In this document: piece by piece, positions 44,218-53,469 of the stretch
How positions within the stretch are numbered: the first letter of the stretch is position 1
Layout of the letters: every line of letters begins with the position of its first letter
NCBI RefSeq assembly: GCF_002754375.1
Contig: NZ_PEFF01000001.1
Coordinates: 248,001-312,000 of the forward strand
Direction of reading: 5' to 3'
Source of the DNA: Variovorax sp. 54
GTDB lineage: Bacteria > Pseudomonadota > Gammaproteobacteria > Burkholderiales > Burkholderiaceae_C
DNA length: 64,000 bases
Made by a program: the position numbers and the translations under genes
The notes under the pieces: model-generated
The model's input: only the letters and a program-made list of their open reading frames with translations
Told to the model about the DNA's origin: nothing
Databases searched by the model: none

Positions 44218-45171
44218 ATGAACGCCCGTACCGAAGCCGACCTGCTGCAGCCGCCCATGCATTCACCCGCGAACCTGTCCAACACGCACCTCGACGCGCT
44301 GGAAGAAGAAACCATTTTCATCCTGCGCGAAGTGGCTGCCGCCTTCGAGCGCCCCACCCTGCTGTTCTCGGGCGGCAAGGACTCGCTGGTGCTGCTGAAG
44401 TGCGCTGAGAAAGCCTTCGGCGTCGGCCGCATTCCCTACCCGCTGCTGATGATCGACACGGGCCACAACTTCCCCGAAGTGACGGCCTACCGCGACCAGC
44501 GCGCGCAGGAACTGGGCGCCGAACTCATCGTGCGCAGCGTCGAAGACTCGATGAAGCGCGGCACCGTGCGCCTGGCGCATCCGGGCGAATCGCGCAACGC
44601 GCACCAGTCGGTGACGCTGCTCGAAGCCATTGAAGAATTCCGCTTCGACGCGCTGATCGGCGGCGCACGCCGCGACGAAGAAAAGGCCCGCGCCAAGGAG
44701 CGCATCTTTTCGCACCGCGACGCCTTCGGTCAATGGCAACCCAAGGACCAGCGCCCCGAGCTGTGGACGCTGTTCAACACGCGTCTCGCACCCGGCGAGC
44801 ACTTCCGCGTGTTCCCGATCTCGAACTGGACCGAGCTCGACGTGTGGCAATACATCGAGCGCGAGAACATCGGCCTGCCGTCGATCTACTACACGCACAA
44901 GCGCGAAGTGGTCGAGCGCCGCGGCCTGCTGGTGCCCGTGACCGAACTCACGCCGCCGCGCGACGGCGAGACCGTGCAGGTGCGCGACGTGCGCTTTCGC
45001 ACCGTGGGCGACATCACGACCACCTGCCCGGTCGAGAGCCTGGCCGCAGGCGCGGGCGATGTGGTGATCGAAACGCTGACGGTCGACGTCAGCGAGCGCG
45101 GCGCCACGCGCATGGACGACATGACGTCCGAAGCTTCGATGGAAAAACGCAAGAAAGACGGTTACTTCTGA
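44218..45171 (+). CDS. cysD: Sulfate adenylyltransferase subunit 2
   Basis: A 317-residue ATP-PPase-fold subunit that forms adenosine 5'-phosphosulfate from ATP and sulfate. PTLLFSGGKDSLVLLKCAEK is the pyrophosphate-binding loop; LLMIDTGHNFPEV, GGARRDEEKARAKERIFS and FPISNWTELDVWQYIERE are diagnostic of CysD. The C-terminus MTSEASMEKRKKDGYF is typical. It overlaps cysN by one base (TGATG), matching the tight stoichiometry of the CysDN complex. Confidence 0.95.
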   Translation: MNARTEADLLQPPMHSPANLSNTHLDALEEETIFILREVAAAFERPTLLFSGGKDSLVLLKCAEKAFGVGRIPYPLLMIDTGHNFPEVTAYRDQRAQELGAELIVRSVEDSMKRGTVRLAHPGESRNAHQSVTLLEAIEEFRFDALIGGARRDEEKARAKERIFSHRDAFGQWQPKDQRPELWTLFNTRLAPGEHFRVFPISNWTELDVWQYIERENIGLPSIYYTHKREVVERRGLLVPVTELTPPRDGETVQVRDVRFRTVGDITTTCPVESLAAGAGDVVIETLTVDVSERGATRMDDMTSEASMEKRKKDGYF

Positions 45172-46508
45172 TGAGCGCAACGATTGCAACCCCTGCCACG
45201 ACGGGCGTCCACGGCGACACCGGCACCGCCCTGCGCTTCATCACCTGCGGCTCGGTCGATGACGGCAAGAGCACGCTCATCGGTCGCCTGCTGGTCGACA
45301 GCAAGACTGTCCTGCAGGACCAACTGGCCGGCGTGCAGCGCGGCGGCGAAACCGACCTGGCCCTGCTGACCGACGGCCTCTCGGCCGAGCGCGAGCAAGG
45401 CATCACGATCGACGTGGCCTACCGCTACTTCTCGACCGCCAAGCGCAAGTTCATCATCGGCGACGCGCCGGGCCACGAGCAGTACACGCGCAACATGGTC
45501 ACGGCCGTCTCGGCCGCCGACGCAGCCGTGGTGCTGGTCGATGCCACCAAGCTGGCCTGGGCCGCCGAAGTGGAAGACGGCACCGTGGTCAAGCGCGAAC
45601 TGCTGCCGCAGACGCGCCGCCACACGCTGCTCGCCAACCTGCTGCGCGTGCAGTCGATCGTGTTCGCGGTCAACAAGCTCGACGCCATCGGCGACGCGGG
45701 CCTCGCCTTCGAACGCATCTCGACCGCGCTGAACGCCTTTGCCGAAGCGGCCGGCGTGAAGGTCGCGGCCATCGTGCCGATCTCGGCCCTCAAGGGCTGG
45801 AACGTGGCCACGCGCCATGCCGACTGGGTCGGCTACGAAGGCCCAAGCCTGCTCGAGCTGCTCGAAGACCTGCCCGTGACCGCGCCGGACGAAGCCGTGC
45901 CCTTCGCTTTCCCGGTGCAGTGGGTCGAGAAGTTCTCGGCCTCGGCCGACACCTCGCAGGGCCGCCGCGTGTTCTGGGGCCGCGTCGCCTCGGGCCATGT
46001 GGAACCCGGCCAGCGCGTCACCGTGCTGCCGAGCAACCAGACCGCCACCGTGGCCCAGGTGCTGAGCCACACGCGCCAGCCCCAAAGCGTGCATGCGGGT
46101 CACAGCGCCGGCATCGTGCTCGACCGCGAACTCGACGTGTCGCGCGGCGACTGGCTGTTGGCGCCCGAGGCCTTCGAGCCCGTGCGCGAGATCACCGCCA
46201 CCGTGGCCTGGCTCGACGACGAGCCGCTGGTCGCGGGCCGCGTGTACTGGGCGCTGCAGGGTCACCGCTGGGTCAAGGCCAAGGTGGCGCGCATCGTCGA
46301 TCGCGTGAACATCACGACGCTCGAATCCGAGCCGGCGACCCAGCTCGAGGCCAATGCCATCGGCGATGTGGTGCTTGCGCTGCAGCAGCCGCTGGCCGTT
46401 CTGCCGTTCGCCCAATCGCGTGCGCTGGGGTCGCTGGTGCTGGTCGATACGGCCTCCCATCGCACCGCCGCCGCCGTGCTCGTGCAGACACCCGCCGCAA
46501 AGGCCTAA
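45171..46508 (+). CDS. cysN: Sulfate adenylyltransferase subunit 1 (GTPase)
   Basis: A 445-residue elongation-factor-like GTPase that drives the CysD reaction. G1 is CGSVDDGKST, G2/G3 are near GITIDVAYRYF and IGDAPGHEQY, and G4 is VNKLD. Beta-barrel domains follow (VEKFSASADTSQGRRVFWGRV). There is no C-terminal APS-kinase (CysC) domain; the chain ends at the normal CysN length. It is the last gene of the cys operon, 43 bp before fdxA. Confidence 0.94.
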   Translation: MSATIATPATTGVHGDTGTALRFITCGSVDDGKSTLIGRLLVDSKTVLQDQLAGVQRGGETDLALLTDGLSAEREQGITIDVAYRYFSTAKRKFIIGDAPGHEQYTRNMVTAVSAADAAVVLVDATKLAWAAEVEDGTVVKRELLPQTRRHTLLANLLRVQSIVFAVNKLDAIGDAGLAFERISTALNAFAEAAGVKVAAIVPISALKGWNVATRHADWVGYEGPSLLELLEDLPVTAPDEAVPFAFPVQWVEKFSASADTSQGRRVFWGRVASGHVEPGQRVTVLPSNQTATVAQVLSHTRQPQSVHAGHSAGIVLDRELDVSRGDWLLAPEAFEPVREITATVAWLDDEPLVAGRVYWALQGHRWVKAKVARIVDRVNITTLESEPATQLEANAIGDVVLALQQPLAVLPFAQSRALGSLVLVDTASHRTAAAVLVQTPAAKA

Positions 46509-46551
46509 AATCTAGGGTTTTCCAGCCCCTTCTCCTGACGCTACAAGACAA

Positions 46552-46881
46552 ATGACCCACGTCGTCTCCGAAGCCTGCATCCGTTGCAAATACACCGACT
46601 GCGTGGACGTTTGCCCCGTCGACTGCTTCCGCGAAGGTCCCAACATGCTGGTGATCGACCCGGATGAGTGCATCGACTGCGCCGTCTGCATCCCCGAATG
46701 CCCGGTCAATGCGATCTACGCCGAGGAAGACCTCCCGGCCGACCAGCTCGCCTTCATCAAGCTCAACGCCGAGTTGGCCCTGGCCGACGGCTGGAAGAGC
46801 ATCACCAAGCGCAAGCCCGCCCTGCCCGAAGCCGAGGAGTGGAAGGACAAGACGGGCAAGATCTCGGAGCTCGTGCGCTGA
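46552..46881 (+). CDS. fdxA: Ferredoxin, 7Fe FdxA type
   Basis: A 109-residue bacterial ferredoxin. The first cluster region is [17 protein letters not shown] (3Fe-4S/4Fe-4S type spacing of FdxA), the second [17 protein letters not shown] (4Fe-4S). A C-terminal extension of about 45 residues is normal for FdxA. It is a soluble electron carrier. It follows cysN and overlaps the gene for its probable reductase, so it could feed sulfite reductase, though FdxA is used elsewhere too. Confidence 0.93.
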   Translation: MTHVVSEACIRCKYTDCVDVCPVDCFREGPNMLVIDPDECIDCAVCIPECPVNAIYAEEDLPADQLAFIKLNAELALADGWKSITKRKPALPEAEEWKDKTGKISELVR

Positions 46882-47915
46882 GCCAGCCGCCCGCACCGAT
46901 CGAGACCGACGCGCTGATCATCGGCGCCGGTCCGGTCGGCCTGTTCCAGGCCTTCCAACTGGGCCTGCTCGAGATTTCCTGCCACATCGTCGATGCGCTG
47001 CCCGCCGCGGGCGGCCAGTGCGTGGCGCTGTACGGCCACAAGCCGATCTACGACATTCCCGGCACCCCGGTCACCAGCGGGCGCGATCTGGCGCAGTCGC
47101 TGTTGCAGCAGGTGGCGCCCTTCAAGCCGCAATTCCACTTCGGCGAGCAGGTTTCTGCGCTGGCCCGCCAGGCTGACGACCGGCTCTTGCTGACCACCTC
47201 GGCTGGCACGGCCTTCCTTGCGAAGACCGTGTTCATCGCGGGCGGCGTGGGCGCCTTTGTGCCCAAGCGCATCACCGTCGACGGCATCGCGCAGTTCGAA
47301 GGCTCGACGCTGTTCTATCACCCCGATTCGCTCGACCGCTTTGCCGGCCAGACGGTCGTGGTCAATGGCGGCGACGACATCGCGCTGGAAACCGCCATCG
47401 CCCTCACGGCCCTGGCCAGGCAGGTCACGCTGGTCCACCGCCGCGACGGCTTCCAGGCCGACGAGGCGAACGTGGCCGCGATGCGCGCCCTCGTGGCCGA
47501 CGGCAAGCTGGCCTTCCGGGTCGGCCAGCCGAGCGCCTTCGACGGCAAGCAACTGCAGATCACCACGCCCGACGCCACCACGGTCGACCTGCCGCTCGAT
47601 GCGCTGGTCGCCTGCCTGGGCATTTCGCCGCGCCTGGGCCCCATCGCCGACTGGGGCCTCGAGCTGGAACGCAAGCAGGTGCCGGTCGACACCGAGAAGT
47701 ACGAAACCCGCGAGCCCGGCGTGTTCGCGGTGGGCGACATCAACACCTACCCGGGCAAGAAGAAGCTCATCGTCTGCGGCTTCCACGAGGCCACGCTGGC
47801 GGCCTGGGGCGCTGCGGCGCGGGTGTTCCCCGGCAAGGCGATCCCGCTGCAGTACACGACCACCAGCACGCGGCTGCACGAGCTGCTGGGCGTGACTGGT
47901 ACTACCCCGCGCTGA
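46878..47915 (+). CDS. Ferredoxin--NADP(+) reductase, probable CTG start
   Basis: A 345-residue TrxR-like ferredoxin reductase. [18 protein letters not shown] binds [23 protein letters not shown] is the segment replacing the redox-active disulfide of thioredoxin reductase, [17 protein letters not shown] binds NADP and [22 protein letters not shown] is the second FAD motif. Family alignment puts the N-terminus near [10 protein letters not shown], where no ATG, GTG or TTG exists; CTG at 46878 overlaps the fdxA stop as CTGA with GGAG upstream. The alternative is a GTG deep inside fdxA. It would reduce FdxA with NADPH. Confidence 0.85.
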   Translation: MSQPPAPIETDALIIGAGPVGLFQAFQLGLLEISCHIVDALPAAGGQCVALYGHKPIYDIPGTPVTSGRDLAQSLLQQVAPFKPQFHFGEQVSALARQADDRLLLTTSAGTAFLAKTVFIAGGVGAFVPKRITVDGIAQFEGSTLFYHPDSLDRFAGQTVVVNGGDDIALETAIALTALARQVTLVHRRDGFQADEANVAAMRALVADGKLAFRVGQPSAFDGKQLQITTPDATTVDLPLDALVACLGISPRLGPIADWGLELERKQVPVDTEKYETREPGVFAVGDINTYPGKKKLIVCGFHEATLAAWGAAARVFPGKAIPLQYTTTSTRLHELLGVTGTTPR

Positions 47916-49212
47916 GCAGCGGCCGGTACGCGTCGATGAAGCTGCCCACGGCAGCAACGTAGCGATCGATCTCCTCCGCCGACAACGGCAGCGAGAGCAC
48001 GACAAATCCACGCGGCGAGGTGTAGATCCCCTGGCTCAACAGGTGGAAGAACAGCAACTGCCGCAAGCGCCCGTCCACCGCTGCCAGGTCGGCCACGCGC
48101 CGCACCTCGCCCCGCAGGAAATGCGCATTCATCAACGAGCCCACGCCGGTGAACTGCATCGCGACGCCTTCGCGTTCGCACAGCGCATTGAGCCGTGACC
48201 GCATCGCTTCGCCGCGCTCGGCCAATGCGGCAGCCGCCTCGGGCGTGAACAGCTGCGTGAGACCCGTGTAGCCGGCCGCCATCGTCATCACGTTGTTGTT
48301 GAAGGTGCCCGAATGCGCGAGCGCGCCGGTGCGTGGATCGAACTGCGCCATCACGTCAGAGCGCCCGCCGAAAGCGCCGAAGGACATGCCGCCGCCGATG
48401 TACTTGCCCAGCGTCGTGAGGTCGGCGCGAATGCCCAGGCCGTTCGCGAGACCATGCGGTCCGAGCCGCGAGGTCATCACCTCATCGAAGATCAACAGCG
48501 CACCGACCCGCGTGGCCCCGTCGCGCAGTGCCTGCAGAAACTCGCGCCCGCCTGGAATGCAGCCGCTCGCGCCCTGCATCGGCTCGACCAGGATGGCGGC
48601 GATGTCTGCGGCGTGCGCGTCGATCTGCGCGCGCGCCGTGTCCGCATCGTTGTAAGGCAGCACGAGGAAGTCGAAGGGCACGGTCGTCGGCGACGGCTGG
48701 TCGCCGAAGCCGAGCACGCCGCCGTGGTAACCGCCCGAGAACACCACGATCTTTCGCCGCCCCGTGAAGCGCAGCGCGGCCGTGAGCGCCATCAGGTTCG
48801 CCTCGGTGCCCGAGTTGGTGAAGCGCAGTTGTTCGACCTGCGGAAAGCGCTCGCAGATCGTCTGCGCGAGCCGGCCTTCGAGCAGGTTGTGGCCCGTGAG
48901 GTTGATGCCGCCCTGCATCGCCTCGATGACCGCATCGCGGATTTCAGGGGCCGAGTGGCCATAGACGCCGGCCGTGTACTCGGCGATGAAGTCGGTGTAG
49001 CGGTGGCCGTCCGCGTCCCAGAGCGTGGCACCCTCACCTTTGGCGATGGTGAGCGGGAACGGTGCATAGAACAGCACCGAGCGGCTGTTGGCGCCGGGCA
49101 TGTAGCGCGTCTGCGCCTCGAACCGGCTGAGGCTCTCAGGGTTGCCGGCGGTGAAGCGTTGGTGGGCCTCGGCAAGGGCCTGGTCGATGGCGGTGTCAGC
49201 GTGGGTCGTCAT
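47902..49212 (-). CDS. Class-III aminotransferase (glutamate-1-semialdehyde aminomutase-like)
   Basis: A 436-residue PLP enzyme. EYTAGVYGHSAPEIRDAV, RFTNSGTEANLMAL, FSGGYHGGVLGFG, ILVEPMQGASGCIPGG and LIFDEVMTSRLGPHG lead to the PLP-lysine in LTTLGKYIGGGMSFGAFGG, as in HemL-type enzymes. The gene is in a catabolic setting beside a LysR gene rather than haem genes, so an amino-acid aminotransferase or aminomutase of unknown substrate is more likely than HemL. It overlaps the ferredoxin reductase gene by 14 bp, tail to tail. Confidence 0.86.
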   Translation of the reverse strand: MTTHADTAIDQALAEAHQRFTAGNPESLSRFEAQTRYMPGANSRSVLFYAPFPLTIAKGEGATLWDADGHRYTDFIAEYTAGVYGHSAPEIRDAVIEAMQGGINLTGHNLLEGRLAQTICERFPQVEQLRFTNSGTEANLMALTAALRFTGRRKIVVFSGGYHGGVLGFGDQPSPTTVPFDFLVLPYNDADTARAQIDAHAADIAAILVEPMQGASGCIPGGREFLQALRDGATRVGALLIFDEVMTSRLGPHGLANGLGIRADLTTLGKYIGGGMSFGAFGGRSDVMAQFDPRTGALAHSGTFNNNVMTMAAGYTGLTQLFTPEAAAALAERGEAMRSRLNALCEREGVAMQFTGVGSLMNAHFLRGEVRRVADLAAVDGRLRQLLFFHLLSQGIYTSPRGFVVLSLPLSAEEIDRYVAAVGSFIDAYRPLLSAG

Positions 49213-49223
49213 GGAACATATCC

Positions 49224-50153
49224 TCAAGGTTGGAGCGCGTGATCGTCGCCGCGCGCAATGCGCAGCAGCGCGTCTTTCAGCCACAGCACGCCCGCATCCG
49301 AATTCGAGCGCCGGTTCCAGCAAACGACCGAGCGGTAGCCCGGCAGCTCGAAAGGCAGCGGGTGCACCGCGAGCAGTTCGCGAAAGCGCTCGGCCACGCG
49401 CAGCGGCAGCACGGCGACATGGTCGGTCTGCGCCAGCAGGTCGACGATCTGGCCAAAGCTGGTCATCGCCACGCGCATGCTGCGCGTGCGCCCCTGCCGC
49501 GCCAGCACCTGGTCGATGAGGTCGTCGAGCGCCGAGCTGCCATAGCCCAGGAACACGTGCGGTGCTTCGCAAAAAGCGTCGAGCGTGGCCGCTTCGCCCA
49601 GCGTCGGATGGCCGCGCCGCACCGCGACCACGTAGCGGTCTTCGTACAGCAGTGCCGATTCGCAATCGCTCGGCGGCTGCAGGCGCGGCAGCACGGCCAC
49701 GTCGAAGTCGCCCTTGCGCAGGCGCTCGGTGAGCGTGAGGAAAGAGCTGGTCTCCCAGTGCAGGCGGATGCGTGAACCGCAGGCCACGAGTTCGTTGGCC
49801 AGCGTCGGCAGCAACAGGTGGCTGGCGTAGTCGCTGCCCGAGATGCGAAAGATGCGCTGCGACGACGCCGGCTCGAAGCCCTCGCCGGGCTCCAGCATCG
49901 CGGACAGATCGGCCAGCACGCGCTCGACCTGGCCGGCCAGCGCATGGGCACGCGCCGTGGGCTCCACGCCGTGGGCCGTGCGCGTGAACAGCGGATCGTC
50001 GAAGGTGTCGCGCAGCCGGTTGAGCGAGGCGCTCACCGCCGGTTGGCTCAGGAAGAGCCGGGTGGCCGCGCGCGACACGCTGCGTTCGCGCATCAGGGCA
50101 TCGAAGGTCCGCAGCATGCCGACGTCGAGGCTGCGGATATCACGTTGGGCCAT
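49224..50153 (-). CDS. LysR-type transcriptional regulator
   Basis: A 309-residue LysR protein of the NodD/LeuO-like subgroup. The HTH lies in VSRAATRLFLSQPAVSASLNRLRD and the ligand domain begins near RIFRISGSDYASHLLLPTL. It lies 11 bp upstream of the aminotransferase gene on the same strand and divergent to the Bug receptor-oxygenase operon, with an ATTC-GAAT dyad in the gap. It may regulate either or both. The effector cannot be inferred. Confidence 0.9.
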   Translation of the reverse strand: MAQRDIRSLDVGMLRTFDALMRERSVSRAATRLFLSQPAVSASLNRLRDTFDDPLFTRTAHGVEPTARAHALAGQVERVLADLSAMLEPGEGFEPASSQRIFRISGSDYASHLLLPTLANELVACGSRIRLHWETSSFLTLTERLRKGDFDVAVLPRLQPPSDCESALLYEDRYVVAVRRGHPTLGEAATLDAFCEAPHVFLGYGSSALDDLIDQVLARQGRTRSMRVAMTSFGQIVDLLAQTDHVAVLPLRVAERFRELLAVHPLPFELPGYRSVVCWNRRSNSDAGVLWLKDALLRIARGDDHALQP

Positions 50154-50160
50154 ATCTCAT

Positions 50161-50176
50161 ATTCAAAGCTTCGAAT
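50161..50176. promoter_or_regulatory. ATTCAAAGCTTCGAAT dyad in a lysR-divergent promoter
   Basis: A near-perfect palindrome centred on AGCT with one mismatched pair, starting 8 bp upstream of the LysR start and 62 bp before the Bug receptor gene. Fits a LysR autoregulatory site. Confidence 0.4.
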
Positions 50177-50237
50177 TGCCCGCGGGGCAGGCTGTCCGTA
50201 TCGTCCAGCGCACAAGTACAACACGACTGGAGACACG

Positions 50238-51269
50238 ATGAATCGGTTCAGACCCTCGCCGCTTGAGGCACGTACGGCAGACAAGACGTGCGCTACGCGC
50301 CGCCATGCACTCGGTGTTCTTGGTGCCGGCTTCGCGGCCCTCGCCGCCGGCTCCGCCTTCGCGCAGCCCGCGCCCTTTCCCAACCGCGTGGTGCGCATCG
50401 TGCCCTTCGGCTCACCCGGCGGACCGATGGACGCCATCGCCCGCGTCTATGCCGAGAAGCTCAAGGCGCGCTGGAACCAGCCGGTGATCGTCGAGGCCCG
50501 ACCCGGCGCCAGCGGCACCATCGCGGCCGACGCCGTCGCCAAGGCGGCGCCCGACGGCTACACGGTGCTGCTCACGCTGCCGCTCACGCACATCAACAAC
50601 GTGGTGCTGCAGCCCAAGCTGCCCTACGACCCGGTGAAAGACTTCGAGCCGCTGTCGCAGCTGGCCACGGGCGGCCCGATGCTCGTCGCCCGCGCCTCGG
50701 CGCCCTTCTCCACCGTGCGCGAGTTCGTGGCCTATGCCAAGGCACACCCCGGCGTTTCGTACGGCACCTGGGGCAACGGCTCCAACGCGCACCTCTTCGG
50801 CGAACTGCTGGCGCGCCAGAACCACATCGACCTGGTGCACGTGCCCTACAAGGCCGAGGCCGCCGCGCACAACGACATGTTCGGCGAAGCGCTGGGCGTG
50901 GCCTGGGCCAACCCCGCGACCGCACGCGGCCTCGCACAGGCCGGGCGCATCAAGGTGCTGGGCATCACGGGCCGCCAGCGCGTGCGCTCGATGCCCAACG
51001 TGCCGACCTTCACCGAGCAGGGCTTTGCGGGCTTCGACCTCGACAGCTGGATCGGTGTGTATGCGCCCGCGCGCACGCCGCAGCCCGTGCTCGACGAGTG
51101 GTCGCTCGCGCTGCGCGAGATCACGAAGCTGCCCGACATCCAGGAGCGCCTGGCCGGCTACGGCTTCGAGCCGCTGGGCAGCACGCCCGCCGAATTCCGT
51201 GCCGGCTACAAGGCCGACTTTCCCCGCGTGGCGGACCTGATCAAGGCCGCAGGAGTCACCCCCGAATGA
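50238..51269 (+). CDS. Bug-family tripartite tricarboxylate receptor protein
   Basis: A 343-residue periplasmic receptor of the Bug/TctC family. The export signal ends AAGSAFAQPAP, then PFPNRVVRIVPFGSPGGPMDAIAR, VIVEARPGASGTIAADAVAKAAPDGYT and VHVPYKAEAAAHNDMFGE are hallmark segments. These receptors bind carboxylates with high affinity, often without a matching permease gene nearby, as here. It overlaps the Rieske oxygenase start as ATGA, which suggests that its ligand is an aromatic or related carboxylate. That link is inference. Confidence 0.9.
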   Translation: MNRFRPSPLEARTADKTCATRRHALGVLGAGFAALAAGSAFAQPAPFPNRVVRIVPFGSPGGPMDAIARVYAEKLKARWNQPVIVEARPGASGTIAADAVAKAAPDGYTVLLTLPLTHINNVVLQPKLPYDPVKDFEPLSQLATGGPMLVARASAPFSTVREFVAYAKAHPGVSYGTWGNGSNAHLFGELLARQNHIDLVHVPYKAEAAAHNDMFGEALGVAWANPATARGLAQAGRIKVLGITGRQRVRSMPNVPTFTEQGFAGFDLDSWIGVYAPARTPQPVLDEWSLALREITKLPDIQERLAGYGFEPLGSTPAEFRAGYKADFPRVADLIKAAGVTPE

Positions 51270-52492
51270 GCGCCGTTGTCCCTTCTTCCAGCACTTCCGA
51301 GTGGCAGCCCATTGCCTTCGACACCGGCACCGCCTACGGCCGCAAGGCGCCGAGCCACAAGCCCGAGCTGACCGAGGTTGGCGCCGGCACGCCCATGGGC
51401 GAGCTGCTGCGCCGCTACTGGCACCCCATCGGCCTGGCCGCCGACGCCACCGACACGCCGCACCAGGTGCGCGTGCTGGGCGAAGACCTGATCTTGTTCC
51501 GCGACAAGCGCGGCCGCGCGGGCCTCGTGCACTGGCGCTGCGCGCATCGCGGCGCCTCGCTGTACTACGGGCGCGTGGAAGAAGAAGGCATCCGCTGCTG
51601 CTACCACGGCTGGATGTTCGACGTGCAGGGCTACTGCGTCGACCAGCCCTGCGAACCCGAAGGCGGCGCGCGCGGCCGCGGCCGCGTGCGCCAGCCCTGG
51701 TACCCGGTGCAGGAGCAGTACGGCCTGGTCTGGGCCTACCTCGGCCCGGCCGACAAGAAGCCCGTGCTGCCGCGCTACGACTGCCTCGAAACCATGGACG
51801 ACGGCGAGACGCTGGAGGCCGACGGCAACAGCATCGGCGGCGGCGGGCCGCAGGTCATTCCGTGCAACTGGCTGCAGCACTACGAGAACGTGGCCGACCC
51901 TTTCCACGTGCCTGTGCTGCACGGCAGCTTCAGCGGCACGCAGTTCGTGGCGCTCATGGGCCAGATGCCCGACGTGAGTTTCGAGAGCACCGAGACCGGC
52001 GTGACGATCACCTCGATCCGCACGCTGGACGACGGCCGCACCTTCCGCCGCGTGGCTGGCCCCGTGCTGCCGACGCTGCGCGTGGTGCCCAACCCGCGCG
52101 TGGCCACGTACGGGCGCGTCGAGTCGATCGGCTGGGTGCTGCCCATCGACGACCACAGCTTCCGCATCTACACCGTGGGCCGCGTGAAGACCCCCGGCGA
52201 TCTTTCCCGCATGCGCTCGCGCCTGAACGGCAAGCTGTGGGAAGAGCTGACCGAGGCCGAGCACCGCGCCTTCCCCGGCGACTACGAGGCGCAGGTGAGC
52301 CAGGGCGCCATCACCGCGCATTCGGAAGAGCACCTGGCCTCGTCCGATCGCGGCATCGTGATGCTGCGCCGGCTGCTGCAGCGCCAGCTCGACGCGGTGC
52401 GTGAGGGCCGCGATCCGGCCGGCGTGAGCTTCGATCCCGCGGCACCGCCCGTGCAGTTCGAGGCCGGCAACTTCCTCGTGCCCAAGGAGTGA
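51266..52492 (+). CDS. Rieske-type aromatic oxygenase, alpha subunit (phthalate-dioxygenase-like)
   Basis: A 408-residue oxygenase. The Rieske 2Fe-2S ligands are visible as C-x-H in RCAHRGASL and C-x2-H in CCYHGWMF; the mononuclear iron facial triad is in NWLQHYENVADPFHVPVLHG (two His, with Asp earlier). The order and VRVLGEDLILFRDKRGRAGL recall phthalate 4,5-dioxygenase and related one-component-reductase systems. It needs the reductase encoded next (GTGA overlap). It would hydroxylate or demethylate an aromatic acid; the substrate is not known. Confidence 0.9.
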   Translation: MSAVVPSSSTSEWQPIAFDTGTAYGRKAPSHKPELTEVGAGTPMGELLRRYWHPIGLAADATDTPHQVRVLGEDLILFRDKRGRAGLVHWRCAHRGASLYYGRVEEEGIRCCYHGWMFDVQGYCVDQPCEPEGGARGRGRVRQPWYPVQEQYGLVWAYLGPADKKPVLPRYDCLETMDDGETLEADGNSIGGGGPQVIPCNWLQHYENVADPFHVPVLHGSFSGTQFVALMGQMPDVSFESTETGVTITSIRTLDDGRTFRRVAGPVLPTLRVVPNPRVATYGRVESIGWVLPIDDHSFRIYTVGRVKTPGDLSRMRSRLNGKLWEELTEAEHRAFPGDYEAQVSQGAITAHSEEHLASSDRGIVMLRRLLQRQLDAVREGRDPAGVSFDPAAPPVQFEAGNFLVPKE

Positions 52493-53469
52493 GCGACGTG
52501 TTGAGTGCGGGCATCGCGGTGCGGGTGGCGCGCAAGACGGTCGAGGCCGAGGGCGTGGCCGGCTTCAGGCTGGTGCCCGCCGACGGCGAGCGCCTGCCGG
52601 CCTTCACGCCGGGCGCGCACATCGACGTGGCATTGCCCGGCGGGCTGGTGCGCCAGTATTCGCTGTGCAACGCATCGGCCGCGGGCGACGAGGGCCACTA
52701 CGAGATCGGCGTGCTGCGCGATGCGGCCTCGCGTGGCGGCTCGCGGGCGATGCACGACGCTGTCCACGAAGGCTCGCTGCTGCAAATAAGCCCGCCGCGC
52801 AATCTCTTCACGCTCGACGAAAGCGCAACGCAGAGCCTGCTGCTGGCCGGCGGCATCGGCGTGACGCCGCTGCTGTCGATGGCGCAGCGGCTGGCCGCGC
52901 TGGGCGCCGACTTCGCGCTGCACTGCTGCAGCCGTTCGGCGGCGCGTGCGCCTTACCGGCGGCGGCTCGAAGACAGCGCGTTCGCAGACCAGGCGTTCTT
53001 TCACCATGACGACGGACCGCCGGCGCAACACCTTGACCTTGCGATCACCCTCGGCCATCCGGCCCCGGGCAAGCACCTCTACGTGTGCGGCCCCGCAGGC
53101 TTCCTCGAGGCCGTGCGCACAACCGCGCGCGCCCTGCACTGGGCGGACGCACAGGTGCACTTCGAGTCGTTCACGGGCACTGCGCCGCCGGTTGACGGAC
53201 AAGGCAGCTTCGAAGTCGAACTGCACCGCTCGGGCCGCGTCATCCGCATCCCCGCGACGATGACGGTGCTGGACGCACTCGCCGCCGAGGGCGTCGAGAT
53301 TCCTGTGTCGTGCGCGCAGGGCGTCTGCGGCACCTGCCTCACGCGCGTGCTCGCGGGCAAGGTCGCGCACCACGACCTCTATCTGACACCCGCCGAGCAG
53401 GCGGCCAATGACCAGTTCCTGCCCTGCTGCTCGCGGGCACTCTCACCGAGGCTGGTGCTCGACCTCTAG
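52489..53469 (+). CDS. PDR/VanB-family oxygenase reductase
   Basis: A 326-residue reductase with an FMN/NAD(P)H module followed by a plant-type 2Fe-2S domain at the C-terminus. RQYSLCNAS binds FMN, LLLAGGIGVTPLLSMAQRL and HLYVCGPAGFLEAV bind nucleotide, and CAQGVCGTCLTRVL with a later C in FLPCCSR holds the cluster. The start is GTG, overlapping the oxygenase stop as GTGA. It passes electrons from NAD(P)H to the Rieske oxygenase. It converges on and overlaps the cyclase gene by 27 bp. Confidence 0.9.
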   Translation: MSDVLSAGIAVRVARKTVEAEGVAGFRLVPADGERLPAFTPGAHIDVALPGGLVRQYSLCNASAAGDEGHYEIGVLRDAASRGGSRAMHDAVHEGSLLQISPPRNLFTLDESATQSLLLAGGIGVTPLLSMAQRLAALGADFALHCCSRSAARAPYRRRLEDSAFADQAFFHHDDGPPAQHLDLAITLGHPAPGKHLYVCGPAGFLEAVRTTARALHWADAQVHFESFTGTAPPVDGQGSFEVELHRSGRVIRIPATMTVLDALAAEGVEIPVSCAQGVCGTCLTRVLAGKVAHHDLYLTPAEQAANDQFLPCCSRALSPRLVLDL

